A stretch of DNA of 51,742 nt from Planctomycetota bacterium (GTDB lineage: Bacteria; Planctomycetota; Planctomycetia; Isosphaerales; Isosphaeraceae), in the NCBI GenBank assembly GCA_028291545.1, contig JAQGHR010000037.1:1-51742 (forward strand), given 5' to 3'. The notes beneath the pieces were generated by a model. That model saw only the letters and a program-made list of their open reading frames with translations. It made no database searches and had not been told where the DNA came from. A program made the translations under genes and the position numbers. Shown here piece after piece: positions 24,733 to 36,000 of the stretch (positions are counted from its first letter, which is position 1; the number at the start of each line of letters is the position of its first letter).

Positions 24733-25791
24733 ATGGATCGAATCGGGAAGACCCGCCTTCACACGATAGCAATTCCCATATTCCTCGTCTCGGCCATCGC
24801 CGGATCGACCGCGAGGGCCGACGCTATCACGCCGTGGTCGGGGGCGAGTGCCACCGCGCAGGTCTTCGTGCCGGCGGCCGACGCCACGACGCAGACCGGG
24901 CCGACCGCGTCGGCGGCTTCTTCGAAGACACAAGACGCAAGATATTACAATTTCGGTCGATCAAGTTCTGACGACCCGAACAAGCCGATATACACCGTCC
25001 CCGTGAAGGGCTCGGCCGACGCTCAGGCGACCGGCCGCGCTGACGGTCTTTTGCATCTGGACGCGTCCTATTCCACCGGGAATCCCGGCAGCTCGCCAGC
25101 CATCCTCTCACCCCTACCCGTGGCTGCGTCAGCAAGCTGGTCGGGCGATCGCGCCTTGGTGGTCGCGCCTCCCGGCGTCGTGCAGCCTCACGAACTTCGA
25201 CTGAACTTTTCCGTGACTTTCTATGGGATCGCCAAGACACCTGGCCCCACCAATGGATTGACGATCACGGCGAATGGGAATTCGGCGTCGATCGATCTTC
25301 CGGGCCCCTCTACTTCGACGTATGTGTATCCGTACGGATTTAATCCGGGATCACTCGGATTCGACAGCAAGTCTTCGCATGGCCTGTACTCGGTCTTCCG
25401 CGGTCCCGTTGCCAATGAGGCAACCTTCCATGTCGATCTGCCGGTCAGCGCCAAGGGCTTCAGCGACCCATTCTCGGTCGGAATTTCCTCGGCCGGCCTA
25501 TGGGGCCTGACGAACAACGACAACCTCTTCTTTGACCTCAACGACGTCACCCTCTCCCTCACCAGCATCACCACCAAAGACGGCACCCTCCTTTCCGACC
25601 TCGGCGACACCGTCACCTTCGCCTCCGGCATGCTCGCGCCGGGGGCACAGGCGATGCCGGTCCCGGAGCCGTCGTCGGCCGTGGTGATCGTCGCGGGGAT
25701 CGCGGCGGTGGGATGGTTCCGATCGGGTCGGCGAAGGCGTACAATGAGCTCGGAAGAATCTCGGCCGATGGATTTACCGATCGCGACGTGA
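24733..25791 (+). CDS. PEP-CTERM protein of unknown function
   Basis: About 352 residues. Signal peptide 'TIAIPIFLVSAIAGSTARAD', a beta-rich Ser/Thr/Asn-rich body, and at the end 'VPEPSSAVVIVAGIAAVGWF' followed by an Arg cluster, a PEP-CTERM sorting signal. About 15 residues follow the Arg cluster ('MSSEESRPMDLPIAT'), longer than usual, so the end may be altered. ATG 24733 is preferred over 24718. The next gene starts 3 bases after its stop. Confidence 0.8.
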   Translation: MDRIGKTRLHTIAIPIFLVSAIAGSTARADAITPWSGASATAQVFVPAADATTQTGPTASAASSKTQDARYYNFGRSSSDDPNKPIYTVPVKGSADAQATGRADGLLHLDASYSTGNPGSSPAILSPLPVAASASWSGDRALVVAPPGVVQPHELRLNFSVTFYGIAKTPGPTNGLTITANGNSASIDLPGPSTSTYVYPYGFNPGSLGFDSKSSHGLYSVFRGPVANEATFHVDLPVSAKGFSDPFSVGISSAGLWGLTNNDNLFFDLNDVTLSLTSITTKDGTLLSDLGDTVTFASGMLAPGAQAMPVPEPSSAVVIVAGIAAVGWFRSGRRRRTMSSEESRPMDLPIAT

Positions 25792-25794
25792 CCC

Positions 25795-26127
25795 ATGCCC
25801 AAGAGCCGCAAGCCCGCCGAGTCGAAGTCGAAGCCCAGGACGGCCCAGCCGCGCGCCAAGGTCAAGGCGAAGGAACTCTCGCCCCCCGGCAAGTTCCCGT
25901 TCGACCGCGAGATGGCCACCTTCCGCGCCCACCTGCCCGAGTTGCTCGCTCGCGAGGGGGCCTATGTCGTGATTCGAGGCGAGGAGATCGCGGGGATTTG
26001 CGATGACCTCGAAGAGGCCGCGAACCTGGGATATGAACGTTACGGCCTCAGCGGCTTCATGCTCCGGGAGATCACGGCCGTGGAGCCGAAGCTGATGTTC
26101 GCGAAGCCGTACATATGGCCATCCTGA
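25795..26127 (+). CDS. DUF5678-like small protein, partner of a retropepsin
   Basis: A 110-residue protein: a Lys/Arg/Pro-rich tail (1-32) then a compact domain with 'EGAYVVIRGEEIAGICDDLE' and 'AANLGYERYGLSGFMLREI', resembling DUF5678. It overlaps the retropepsin gene by 13 bases, and similar pairs occur in other bacteria, to my recollection. The function is unknown; a structural or regulatory role for the protease is inference. Confidence 0.75.
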   Translation: MPKSRKPAESKSKPRTAQPRAKVKAKELSPPGKFPFDREMATFRAHLPELLAREGAYVVIRGEEIAGICDDLEEAANLGYERYGLSGFMLREITAVEPKLMFAKPYIWPS

Positions 26128-26549
26128 CCAAGCCTATCGAGCGATACGGGCCGCTGGTCGAGGTCGCTGTCAATATGGACGAAAGGTTCGCCAGCAAACG
26201 CCGGGCAGTCGGGCTGCCGACCGTGATGCCCCATGTTTGCCTCGCCCTGGCGGACACGGGGGCCAGCCGGTCCCTGATCGATCATGCCGTGATTGCGGCG
26301 CTGGGCCTGGAATCGATCGGTCTGATTGAGCTGGCGACGGCCAGCACGGGAGGCGAGCGGAAGTCGAGCCGGGCCTTCCTGGTTCGAATGACGATCGCCC
26401 TCGGCGCCCGGTCGATGGCGACGACCGTGACCGCCGTCGAATCGGACCTGGGCGATTTCGGGGTCGGGGCCATCCTCGGCCGCGATTTCCTCGCCCGCGG
26501 CCTGCTGGTCTACAACGGTCCGAGCGGTGAGTTCACCATCGCGTTTTAG
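26115..26549 (+). CDS. Retropepsin-like aspartic protease
   Basis: A 144-residue single-domain aspartic protease. 'CLALADTGASRSLID' has the catalytic Asp47-Thr-Gly, and 'VGAILGRDFLARGLLVYNG' the I-L-G-x-D flap-adjacent motif. As in viral and bacterial retropepsins, it would work as a homodimer. No signal peptide, so it should be cytoplasmic. The substrate is unknown. Its start lies inside the preceding gene, which points to translational coupling. Confidence 0.85.
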   Translation: MAILTKPIERYGPLVEVAVNMDERFASKRRAVGLPTVMPHVCLALADTGASRSLIDHAVIAALGLESIGLIELATASTGGERKSSRAFLVRMTIALGARSMATTVTAVESDLGDFGVGAILGRDFLARGLLVYNGPSGEFTIAF

Positions 26550-26572
26550 CACCCCTCGCCCTGGAGCCGCCC

Positions 26573-27514
26573 ATGATCTCTCTCGCCGATCGCATCGAAG
26601 GCGGATTGCTCGGCCATTTGATCGGCGATGCGCTGGGCGTGCCGTATGAGTTCCATGGGGCCGACGAGCTGCCGCCGAGGGAGCACCTGGAATTCGAGCC
26701 GCCGAAGGGGTTTCGACGGGCGCATGCGAGCGTCCCGGCGGGGACGTGGTCGGACGACGGGGCGCAGGCGATGTGCCTGCTGGCGACGCTGCTGGAGCGG
26801 GGAAGGCTCGATCTGGACGACCTCGGACGCCGTCTGCTGGCGTGGTCGGATGAGGGCTATATGGCCGTCGACGGACGGGTCTTCGATATCGGAATCCAGA
26901 CGTCGCAGGCGCTGGGGAAACTTCGCGAAGGCGCGCCGGCGAATCGCTCCGGCCGGGGCGACGAGCGGGCCAACGGCAACGGGTCGCTCATGCGCGTCCT
27001 GCCCCTGGCGCTCTGGCACAAGGGCACCGACCGCGAGCTCGCGATGAACGCGGCCCTGCAATCGGTCGTCACCCACGGACACCCGCGAAGCCTCGCCTGC
27101 TGCGCGCTGTATTGCCTCTGGGCCAGGCGCGTGCTGGAAGAAGACGCGGCGCCCTGGGCCTCGGCCGTCGCCTCGTTCCGGTCGATCTACAACGTCGGCG
27201 AGGCGATCCGCGACGAGGCCGAGGCGCACGTCCGGCCCGACGAGCCGCCCTCGGGCCAGGGCTCCGGCTACGTGGTCGATTGCCTGAACTCGGCGCGTCT
27301 CGTGATCGACGCCGGTTCCTATGAAGACGTGGTCAAGGCCGCCGTCGCCCTGGGCAACGACACCGACACCACCGCCTGCGTGGCCGGCGGCATCGCCGGG
27401 ATTCGCGACGGCATCGGGGCCATCCCCGAGCGCTGGCGAACCGGTCTGCGCGGGCGGGATCTGGTCGAGCCGAGGCTGCGCGGGCTGCTCGACGTGGTAG
27501 AATTCCTTTCATGA
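26573..27514 (+). CDS. ADP-ribosylglycohydrolase (DraG-like)
   Basis: A 313-residue enzyme that probably removes ADP-ribose from a protein or small molecule. 'GLLGHLIGDALGVPYEF' is the usual N-terminus; 'GTWSDDGAQ' (58-65) gives two metal Asp residues, and 'GNDTDTTACVAGGIAG' (261-276) the second pair. The first motif has Gly-Ala-Gln where most family members have Thr-Gln-Met, a small deviation. The stop overlaps the next gene's start (ATGA). Targets are unknown, and no ADP-ribosyltransferase is nearby. Confidence 0.92.
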   Translation: MISLADRIEGGLLGHLIGDALGVPYEFHGADELPPREHLEFEPPKGFRRAHASVPAGTWSDDGAQAMCLLATLLERGRLDLDDLGRRLLAWSDEGYMAVDGRVFDIGIQTSQALGKLREGAPANRSGRGDERANGNGSLMRVLPLALWHKGTDRELAMNAALQSVVTHGHPRSLACCALYCLWARRVLEEDAAPWASAVASFRSIYNVGEAIRDEAEAHVRPDEPPSGQGSGYVVDCLNSARLVIDAGSYEDVVKAAVALGNDTDTTACVAGGIAGIRDGIGAIPERWRTGLRGRDLVEPRLRGLLDVVEFLS

Positions 27515-28311
27515 TCTACACCACGATCCTCAAGCGCGCGTTCCGGGCCGTCCACGGACCGACGCCGGAGCGCCCTCCCCCGGACGAGACGTCGGGCCTC
27601 GTCCTGGTCGCGGACGGGGTGGGCGGGCTGGACCTCTGCGGCACGGGGCTGATCCACGCGGCGGCCAAGGCGGGGCTGTCGCACGAGGTGCGGATCGTGC
27701 CGTGGGGCCACGGGTTCGGCAAGTGGCACCGGGACCTCACGAACGTCGAGAACCACAAGGTTCGTTCGGCCGAGATCGTGTCGGAGGTCGAGGCGTTTCG
27801 CGCCGGGAAGCCGCGGGCGCCGGTGTATCTCGTCGGCAAATCCGGGGGGACCGGCATGGTCGTTCGCGCCCTTGAGGCCTTGCCGGAGAACTCGGTCGAG
27901 GCGGCCGTCCTGCTGTCGTCGGCCCTGTCGCCGGAGTATGACCTGTCGCGCGCGTTGCGGGCCGTGAGGCGAGAGATGACCCTGTACTGGTCGCCGCTGG
28001 ACGTGTTCGTCCTGGGCGTGGGCACGCGCGTGTTCGGCACGATCGACGGCCGCAAGGCCGTGAGCGCCGGGTTGGTGGGGTTCCGACAACCGAAGGATCT
28101 GGACGAGTCGGGGCGGCTCCAGTACGCGAAATTGAAACAAATTCGATGGTCCCCGGGCATGGCGAGGACGGGCTACCTCGGCGGTCACATCGGGCCGGAC
28201 AATCCCGCCTTCTTGAAGAAGTATGTGTTGCCTCTCCTCCAGGTTGCGCCCCAATCGGAGGATGCCGGGGAGCCCGGGTCAAGCCCGCGCGCCGACGCGC
28301 CGATAACCTAA
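27511..28311 (+). CDS. Alpha/beta-hydrolase-like protein
   Basis: A 266-residue protein. 'VADGVGGLDLCGTGL' resembles an oxyanion region and 'VYLVGKSGGTGMVVRALE' is a nucleophile elbow with Ser111 (G-K-S-G-G). 'MARTGYLGGHIGPDN' near the end may supply the catalytic His. The elbow Gly-x-Ser-x-Gly is retained, so it may be a hydrolase. It is translationally coupled (ATGA) to the ADP-ribosylglycohydrolase, so they may act on one compound. The substrate is not known. Confidence 0.8.
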   Translation: MIYTTILKRAFRAVHGPTPERPPPDETSGLVLVADGVGGLDLCGTGLIHAAAKAGLSHEVRIVPWGHGFGKWHRDLTNVENHKVRSAEIVSEVEAFRAGKPRAPVYLVGKSGGTGMVVRALEALPENSVEAAVLLSSALSPEYDLSRALRAVRREMTLYWSPLDVFVLGVGTRVFGTIDGRKAVSAGLVGFRQPKDLDESGRLQYAKLKQIRWSPGMARTGYLGGHIGPDNPAFLKKYVLPLLQVAPQSEDAGEPGSSPRADAPIT

Positions 28312-29058
28312 TGGCCCGGAGGGGCAATGACCCAGCCGATTGGGTCGAGTCAGAGGGCGCGAAGCGATCTGAAGCCCGTGCGACCGGCCGCCCCGGTCCT
28401 GTAATCGGTTCTCGGGGAGATCGGAGAGGCCCTGGGCCGCGACCCGGACGAGGGGTCCCTGCCCACGTGTCTTGCCGCCATCGGAACCGGCGAGACGCCC
28501 CAAGAACTGACACCGCGAGTCCGCACCGCGAGGCGGTCCCCGCCCCTGACGAGGCCCTTTCGACACCGTCTTGTTTTCTCGCCTCCTAACCGTCAGGGGC
28601 GGGCCGCCCGCACCGCAACCGCGCCGGGATCGGCCCGCCTTTTTGTCCCTGTGGCCGGGTCTGAGGTACTCCGAAGGCCCGGCCCGCGATGCCGGCCGAA
28701 GGCCGAACCGATCGTCCCTCGACGCCCGTCTGTCCCCCTCGTCTCCGGCGTGAAACCTGATTCCCCGTGAGGAACCGGGTCCGCCTCTCCCCGTTCCATC
28801 CCGTCCCAATCCCCTCCCACGCGAGTGAGCCACGGGCCGCCGTGATCGCCGTCTCAAACGGAATCATCGTGACCCGCCGGGGTTTCCACCACGAAATCCG
28901 CGAGCCGGGATTGCTGGGGGCCCGTCCATCAGTGTCGGGAGCCGTTTGGCGAGCCCGGTCGCGTCCGCGCCGGGCTCGCCAAGAAACGCGGGGAGTTTTA
29001 GGATGGCGGACTCCGGGCGCGGATGCGACCGGCTGGTTCTTGGAATGGGAGCGAGACG
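28312..29058. other. Gene-free stretch with several inverted repeats
   Basis: No supportable gene in about 750 bases. It contains inverted repeats at 28532-28608 ('ggcggtccccgcccctgacg' with 'cgtcaggggcgggccgcc'), a half copy of the family B repeat at 28651-28708, and a hairpin at 28946-28982. Confidence 0.65.
28946..28982. repeat. 13-base-pair hairpin upstream of the VOC gene
   Basis: 'ttggcgagcccgg' and 'ccgggctcgccaa' pair perfectly around an 11-base loop, 77 bases before the VOC start. It could be a terminator or leader structure. Confidence 0.6.
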
Positions 29059-29439
29059 ATGGAAATGGTGACCAACGCGGTGAACTGGTGCGAGATCCCC
29101 GTCGCCGACTTCGATCGGGCGAAGGCGTTCTACAGCGCGATCTTCGACTACGACATGCCGAGCCAGCAGATGGGCCCCAACCAGATGGGATTCCTGCTGT
29201 TCGAGCAGGGCAAGGGGGTCGGTGGCGCGATCGTGAAGGGCCACGGATACGTCCCGTCGCAGGAGGGCGTCCTGGTCTATCTGAACGGCGGGTCCGACCT
29301 CGCGATCGTGCTCAACCGCGTGGAGGCGGCCGGCGGTACAGTGCTCCTGGGCAAGACCGCGATCACCCCCGAGCTGGGCTTCTTCGCCTTCTTCCTGGAC
29401 TCCGAAGGCAACAAACTCGCGCTGCACTCGATGGCATGA
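29059..29439 (+). CDS. VOC-fold protein (glyoxalase/bleomycin-resistance family)
   Basis: A 126-residue single VOC protein made of two beta-alpha-beta-beta-beta units: 'NAVNWCEIPVADFDRAKAFY' and 'DLAIVLNRVEAAGGTVLLGK'. The end 'GFFAFFLDSEGNKLALHSM' contains the usual Glu/Asn-Gly region. Family members bind a metal and small molecules, with varied chemistry; I cannot tell the ligand. The ATG at 29059 has 'ggag' upstream. Confidence 0.88.
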   Translation: MEMVTNAVNWCEIPVADFDRAKAFYSAIFDYDMPSQQMGPNQMGFLLFEQGKGVGGAIVKGHGYVPSQEGVLVYLNGGSDLAIVLNRVEAAGGTVLLGKTAITPELGFFAFFLDSEGNKLALHSMA

Positions 29440-29504
29440 TCGCCGCCCCCGGCACCGACGGTTGATCCGGCGTCGAGCGCCCCTGTCGAGACGATGGGTC
29501 GCCC

Positions 29505-29542
29505 GTGTGGCTGGGCCTTCGGAGTAGCTCGGACCCACCCAC
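29505..29542. repeat. Short family B-like repeat
   Basis: 'gtgtggctgggccttcggag' and 'cggacccacccacac' form an imperfect palindrome between two convergent genes, so it may serve as a bidirectional terminator. Confidence 0.5.
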
Positions 29543-29558
29543 ACGGACGGGCCTTCGG

Positions 29559-29900
29559 CTATCGGCTGGCGGGCTCGCCGAGCTGCAGCCACTTGCCGAC
29601 GGACTCTTGCCCCTCGCGGAGGCGGTCCAAAACGCCGCGGCAGGTGGGCATCGTCGGCAGGTCGCGCAGGAGGCGATCGACCTCGGTCGCCTGTCCGGAT
29701 GCTCGCCCTAGCCCCTTGTCCAGCATCGCGCCGGCGGAAGAGAACTCGACCCAGCAGACGGTCCGCTCGTGGGCGATGGCAACCTTCTTGGATTTCTCGT
29801 CCTTCGCTCGCAGGCCGTTGATGCGCAGCCGACCCGGCCCTTCCAGGGTGATCAGGGTCAAGAACGTCTCGCGTCGTCTACCGAAACTGAAGAGCCCCAT
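29559..29900 (-). CDS. Hypothetical protein
   Basis: A 113-residue protein. It starts 'MGLFSFGRRRETFLTLITLE', then 'PGRLRINGLRAKDEKSKKVA', and ends in a helical region ('LDRLREGQESVGKWLQLG'). There is no signal peptide or membrane segment and I do not recognise a family. The ATG at 29900 is preceded by 'aaggaga'. It converges on the VOC gene. Confidence 0.65.
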   Translation of the reverse strand: MGLFSFGRRRETFLTLITLEGPGRLRINGLRAKDEKSKKVAIAHERTVCWVEFSSAGAMLDKGLGRASGQATEVDRLLRDLPTMPTCRGVLDRLREGQESVGKWLQLGEPASR

Positions 29901-31706
<1,806 letters not shown>

Positions 31707-31798
31707 GACGTGCTGTAGGATTGACGTCATCCCGCGATGGGCCGGCCCGCGCCGGCCGGCCCGTCGCTCGCGTCTTGTCTTGTCCTGGAGGCAGAACC

Positions 31799-32425
31799 AT
31801 GAGCCTCTCCTCCACGCCGCCGAACACGACCGCGGGCGAGCCCGCCTGGGACGTCGCCCGCTTGTTCCCCGCCCAAGGCCACTGGAGCGAGCAGGACTAT
31901 CTGCACCTCGGCGGCAACCGCCTGGTGGAGTTCGCCGACGGACACATCGAGGTGTTGCCGATGCCGACGATGTTGCATCAACTGATGGTGGCGTTCCTCC
32001 ACGAAGCCCTCATGGCATTTGCCTCGCCCCGTCACCTCGGAACCACCCTGTTCGCCCCATTTGCCGTCCGGATCCGCGCGGGCAAATATCGCGAGCCCGA
32101 TGTCCTGTTCATGCTCGCCCGGCATGCCGACCGCATGGGCGAGCAGTTCTGGGACGGCGCCGACCTGGTGATGGAGGTCGAGAGCGAGGACCGCCATCAC
32201 GACCTCGAAACCAAGAGGCTGGAATACGCCCGCGCCGGCATCCCCGAGTGCTGGATCGTCGATCCGTTGATGAAGACGATCACCGTGCTGGTCCTGGACG
32301 CCGACGCGGACTCCTACGCGGTCCACGGCACCTTCACCCCCGGCCAGGCCGCCACGTCCCGGCTCCTCCCCGGCTTCTCCGTGGCCGCCGACGAGGCCTT
32401 CGAGGCCTTCGTCCCGCCGCAATGA
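31799..32425 (+). CDS. Uma2-family putative endonuclease (DUF820)
   Basis: A 208-residue protein of the PD-(D/E)XK-fold Uma2 group. 'RLVEFADGHIEVLPMPTM' and 'YREPDVLFMLARH' carry the typical Glu and Asp, followed by 'ADLVMEVESEDRHHDLETK' with the E-x-E/Lys region. 'AGIPECWIVDP' is the family hallmark. The family is greatly expanded in planctomycetes and cyanobacteria; its function is not established. 'ggagg' lies 8 bases before the ATG. It is 92 bases downstream of eno and could be co-transcribed. Confidence 0.9.
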   Translation: MSLSSTPPNTTAGEPAWDVARLFPAQGHWSEQDYLHLGGNRLVEFADGHIEVLPMPTMLHQLMVAFLHEALMAFASPRHLGTTLFAPFAVRIRAGKYREPDVLFMLARHADRMGEQFWDGADLVMEVESEDRHHDLETKRLEYARAGIPECWIVDPLMKTITVLVLDADADSYAVHGTFTPGQAATSRLLPGFSVAADEAFEAFVPPQ

Positions 32426-32467
32426 CCTCGGCGCATGGGGAGTCAATCCCGGGGCGGGCGGGCGGGA

Positions 32468-33052
32468 TCAGTGGAACACTTCGTCCGCGGTGAGGAGCAT
32501 CTTCGCGACCTCCACGAGCTTGCGATTCTGGTCGCTGGCGATTCGCTGCAACCGGCGGAACGCCCCGGCCTCGTCGAGGGGGGTGTTCTTCATCAGGAGC
32601 CCCTTGGCGCGCTCGATCAGCTTGCGGTCTTCCAACGTCTGCTTCAGGTCGGAGGTCTCCCGATACAGGGCCTGGAACTGCTCGAATTTCCTCATCACCA
32701 TCGGGATCGCCGGCGCGAGGTTGGCCTGCCGGATCGGTTTGATCAGGTAGGACAAAATGTAGTCCGCCTCCGAGCGCTCGATGTAAGAATGGTCATTATA
32801 GGCCGACACCAGGATCACCGGGACGGGACATTCGCTGTAGATCTGGGCCGCAGCCTCGATCCCGTCCAGGTCGGGCATTTTGATATCGGTCAGGATTAGG
32901 TCCGGATGCTCCTCGCGGCACATTTCGATCAATTCGCGGCCGGTACCCGCCGCGGCAACGACCGTATGGCCGAGCGAAGTCAGGATCTTACGATAGTATT
33001 TCTGCATCAGGGGCTCGTCATCCGCGATGACGATTCGCAGGGACCGTTTCAC
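32468..33052 (-). CDS. ANTAR-domain response regulator
   Basis: A 194-residue regulator starting at GTG. The receiver domain has 'VIADDEP' (acidic pair), 'LILTDIKMP' (phospho-Asp56), 'VSAYND' and 'LIKP' (Lys105). The C-terminal 'IERAKGLLMKNTPLDEAGAF' and 'VAKMLL' form an ANTAR domain, which binds paired hairpins in RNA and acts by antitermination. The GTG overlaps the histidine kinase stop (GTGA), with 'gaggaga' upstream, so sensor and regulator are made together. Target RNAs are not evident in the window. Confidence 0.93.
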   Translation of the reverse strand: MKRSLRIVIADDEPLMQKYYRKILTSLGHTVVAAAGTGRELIEMCREEHPDLILTDIKMPDLDGIEAAAQIYSECPVPVILVSAYNDHSYIERSEADYILSYLIKPIRQANLAPAIPMVMRKFEQFQALYRETSDLKQTLEDRKLIERAKGLLMKNTPLDEAGAFRRLQRIASDQNRKLVEVAKMLLTADEVFH

Positions 33053-36000
33053 GATAAATCTCCTCGTGGTAGGGTGATGACAATCTCTACACCGGGATCG
33101 TCGCCGTCGCCAATCGTGAGATGGCCGCCGTGAGATTCGATGATCCGGCGGCTGATGGCCATGCCCAGGCCGGTCCCGCGTGTCTTGGTGGTGAAGAACG
33201 CCTCGAAGATCTTCTCGGACTGCTGGGAGGTCAATTTCGGCCCGTTGTTCCGGATCCCGACCCGCAATGACGGCCGACCCAGGATCGGCTCGCCCTCGGA
33301 CCAGTTCACCTCGATCACGACCGGCTCCGCGCACGCCTGGAGGGCGTTCTCCAGGATGTTGCGGAAGACCTGCGTCACCCGTTTGCAATCGGCCAGGCAC
33401 CAGGCATCCAGCCCTCCCGGGTCCGAGTGGAACGTGACGTTGCGGCCGGTCCATTGCGGCGAGAGGTGGGCCCAGACCTGATTCAGGATGGAATTCAGAT
33501 CGCAGCGCTCGCAGTTCAGGCGGATGTGTCCCGCGTAATCCTTCACGCCTTCGTAGAGCTCCACGAGATAGTCCTGCGCGTCCTGGATCCGCGTCACCAG
33601 ATCGGTGAGGTCCGGCTGGCCGGCCACCTGCATGGCCAGCATCTCCAGGCAGGCCTGGCTCCTCTGGAGGGCGTTCCGGCTCTCGTGGGCCAGGCCCGCG
33701 CTCATCTGGCCGATGGCGGCCAGTCGCTCCGAAAGCAGCGCCCGCTGCTGGGCCTCCTTCAGATCGGTGACGTCGCGGAAGATCCCCGTGAAGATCCGCG
33801 GATCGGTATTGGCCTCGCTCACGGCCAGCTCCATGGGGAAGATCGTCCCATCGCGACGGCGTCCCGAGACTTCCCGGCCCATCCCGATAATTTTCTTGAC
33901 CCCCGTCATCACGTAATTCTTCACATACGCCTGGTGGTTCTCGCGATCCGGTGAAGGCATCAGCACGCCGAATTCCTGGCCGACGATCTCCGACGCCGGG
34001 TAGCCGAAGATCTGCTCGGCGGCCTTGTTGAAGGACTGCACGATCCCCTGCTCGTTGATCGTCACGATGCCCTCCGCCGCCGTATCCAGGATGGCCTGAA
34101 GGCGAATCTCCCGGTCCAACTGCTCCCTGGCCGCCTTCACCAGGTCGGTGACGTCGTCGATCGCCACGAGGAGTAGGCGTTTTTTCCCCTCGCTCTGGAC
34201 GATGAGTCTGGCATTGAGTTGCATCACGCGGCGCCCGATGCGCGGGAATTCGGCCTCGACGCGTTCCCGGGTGAACTGCCCGCCCTCGGCCAGGATCGTC
34301 TCCAGGAGCGTGTGCAGGCGGGGAAAGTCCCATTGACCGTCGCCCAGCTCGTAGATCAGCTGGTCCTCGGTCTCGGCCTGCGTCACCTGGAACAGCCGGT
34401 AGAAGGAGCGATTGGCCGTCCTGACCTTGAGGTCGCCGTCGAGGACCAGGAGCGATTCCTCGATCGTGTCGATGATGTTCTCCGCGAAATCCCGGTTCTC
34501 GCGGATGATCTGCTCGCTGCGCTTGAGCAGATCGACGTCCAGGAGGGTGACCACGGCGCCGTCGATCTTGTGGTCGTTGGTCCGGTACGGCCGGATGGCC
34601 AGGAGATACCAGCGGCCCTCGGAGTCCTGGACCTCGCGTTCCTTCAGGGTCAGGGTATCGATCACCTCGCGCGTCATCGCCTCGAGGTCGGTGAGCAGCA
34701 GCCTGGCCTTGAGGTCGCCGATCGGGCGGCCGAGGTCGGTGGGGATCAGGTTCAAGACCTTGCCGGCGCTGGGGGTGAAGCGACGGATGCAGAGGTCGCT
34801 GCTCAGCATGATGATCGGGATGTTCACGCTGGTGAGCAGGTTCACCAGGTCGTTGTTGCTCCGGTTCGCGTCGAGGTTGCGATGGCGGAGTTCCTCGTTC
34901 ACCGTGCCGAGCTCTTCGTTGGCCGCCTGCAACTCTTCCTTGGCGGTCTGCAATTCCTCGTTCGTGCTCTGCAATTCCTCGTTGCTGGAGACGATCTCCT
35001 CGTTCGCGGCCTTGAGCTCTTCGTTGCTGGCCTCCAGCTCCTCGATGATGGCGTGGAGATACTCCTTGGTCCCGGCCAGCTCGTCGCGTAGCCGGGCGAA
35101 GCCCGCATCCTTCGAGGAGGGCCCCTCCTTGGCGAGCCGTTCCGCGGCCAGCATCGCTGCCGCGCTCGCGAGGCCGGCCGTCGGGGCGGGCGACATGGTC
35201 TCGAACAGGATGGCATAGCAACGATGGCCCGCGGTCGGGATCGTGATCGGGATCACCACCAGGTTCATGTCGAGGAAATGGCCGTTGGACCTCACGCGGA
35301 GGCCGTCTCGACGGACCGGGGCGACGCTCGTCCTGGCCTCCTCGACCGCCTCCCGGAGATCGAGCTGCAATCCCTCCCGGGCCATCTTCAGCAGATTCAA
35401 GCTGGGCAACCCCGGGGCCGGGGTCAGGAACAGGCCGGTGTGCCCGCGGAACTGGAGAATTTCCAGGTTCTCGTCGATGATCACGCCCGGCGGCGCGTAC
35501 TTCGAGACGATGACGCGGTCGGCCTCCCTCTGGAAGTCCAGCGCATGCCACACGCTGGAGGACCGGCCCCGATCATCGACCCCCTCGACCCGGATTCCCG
35601 CCAGCCGCTCGCGACCGGTGAAGTCGAACAGCATCCGGCTCGGGACTGGCTTGCGGACGTAGAGGGCCTGCTTGGCGTCGATCGGCGTGAACAGGTCGGA
35701 CACGCCCCCGACCGTCTCCGCGCTGCCCAGGAGCAGGAAACCGGGGTTCCGCAGCGCGTAATGGAAGATCGGCAGGATCCGCTTCTGCAACACCGGGCCG
35801 AGGTAGATGAGCACGTTGCGGCAACTGATCAGGTTCAGGTTCGAGAACGGCGGGTCCTGGGTGGCATCCTGGCGGGCGAAGACGCAGAGGTCGCGGATGG
35901 ACTTGTTGATCTGATAGCCGCCCTCCTCCTTCACGAAGAACCGGTGCAGCCGCTCCTCGGAGACGTCCGAGGCGATGTTGGCCAGATAGCGGCCCGCGCG

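Noticed and set aside
28312..28600. tRNA or small stable RNA in the gap
   Set aside because: No cloverleaf with a T-loop 'GTTCGA' consensus was found by eye.
28279..28857. A 192-codon minus-strand frame in the repeat-rich gap
   Set aside because: Arg/Gly-rich, no ribosome site, and runs through inverted repeats.
32468..35551. A 1027-codon open frame on the minus strand covering part of the sensor kinase
   Set aside because: Only its last 194 codons (the ANTAR regulator, from GTG 33052) are real; the rest is an Arg/Pro/Gly-rich shadow of the kinase gene in another frame.
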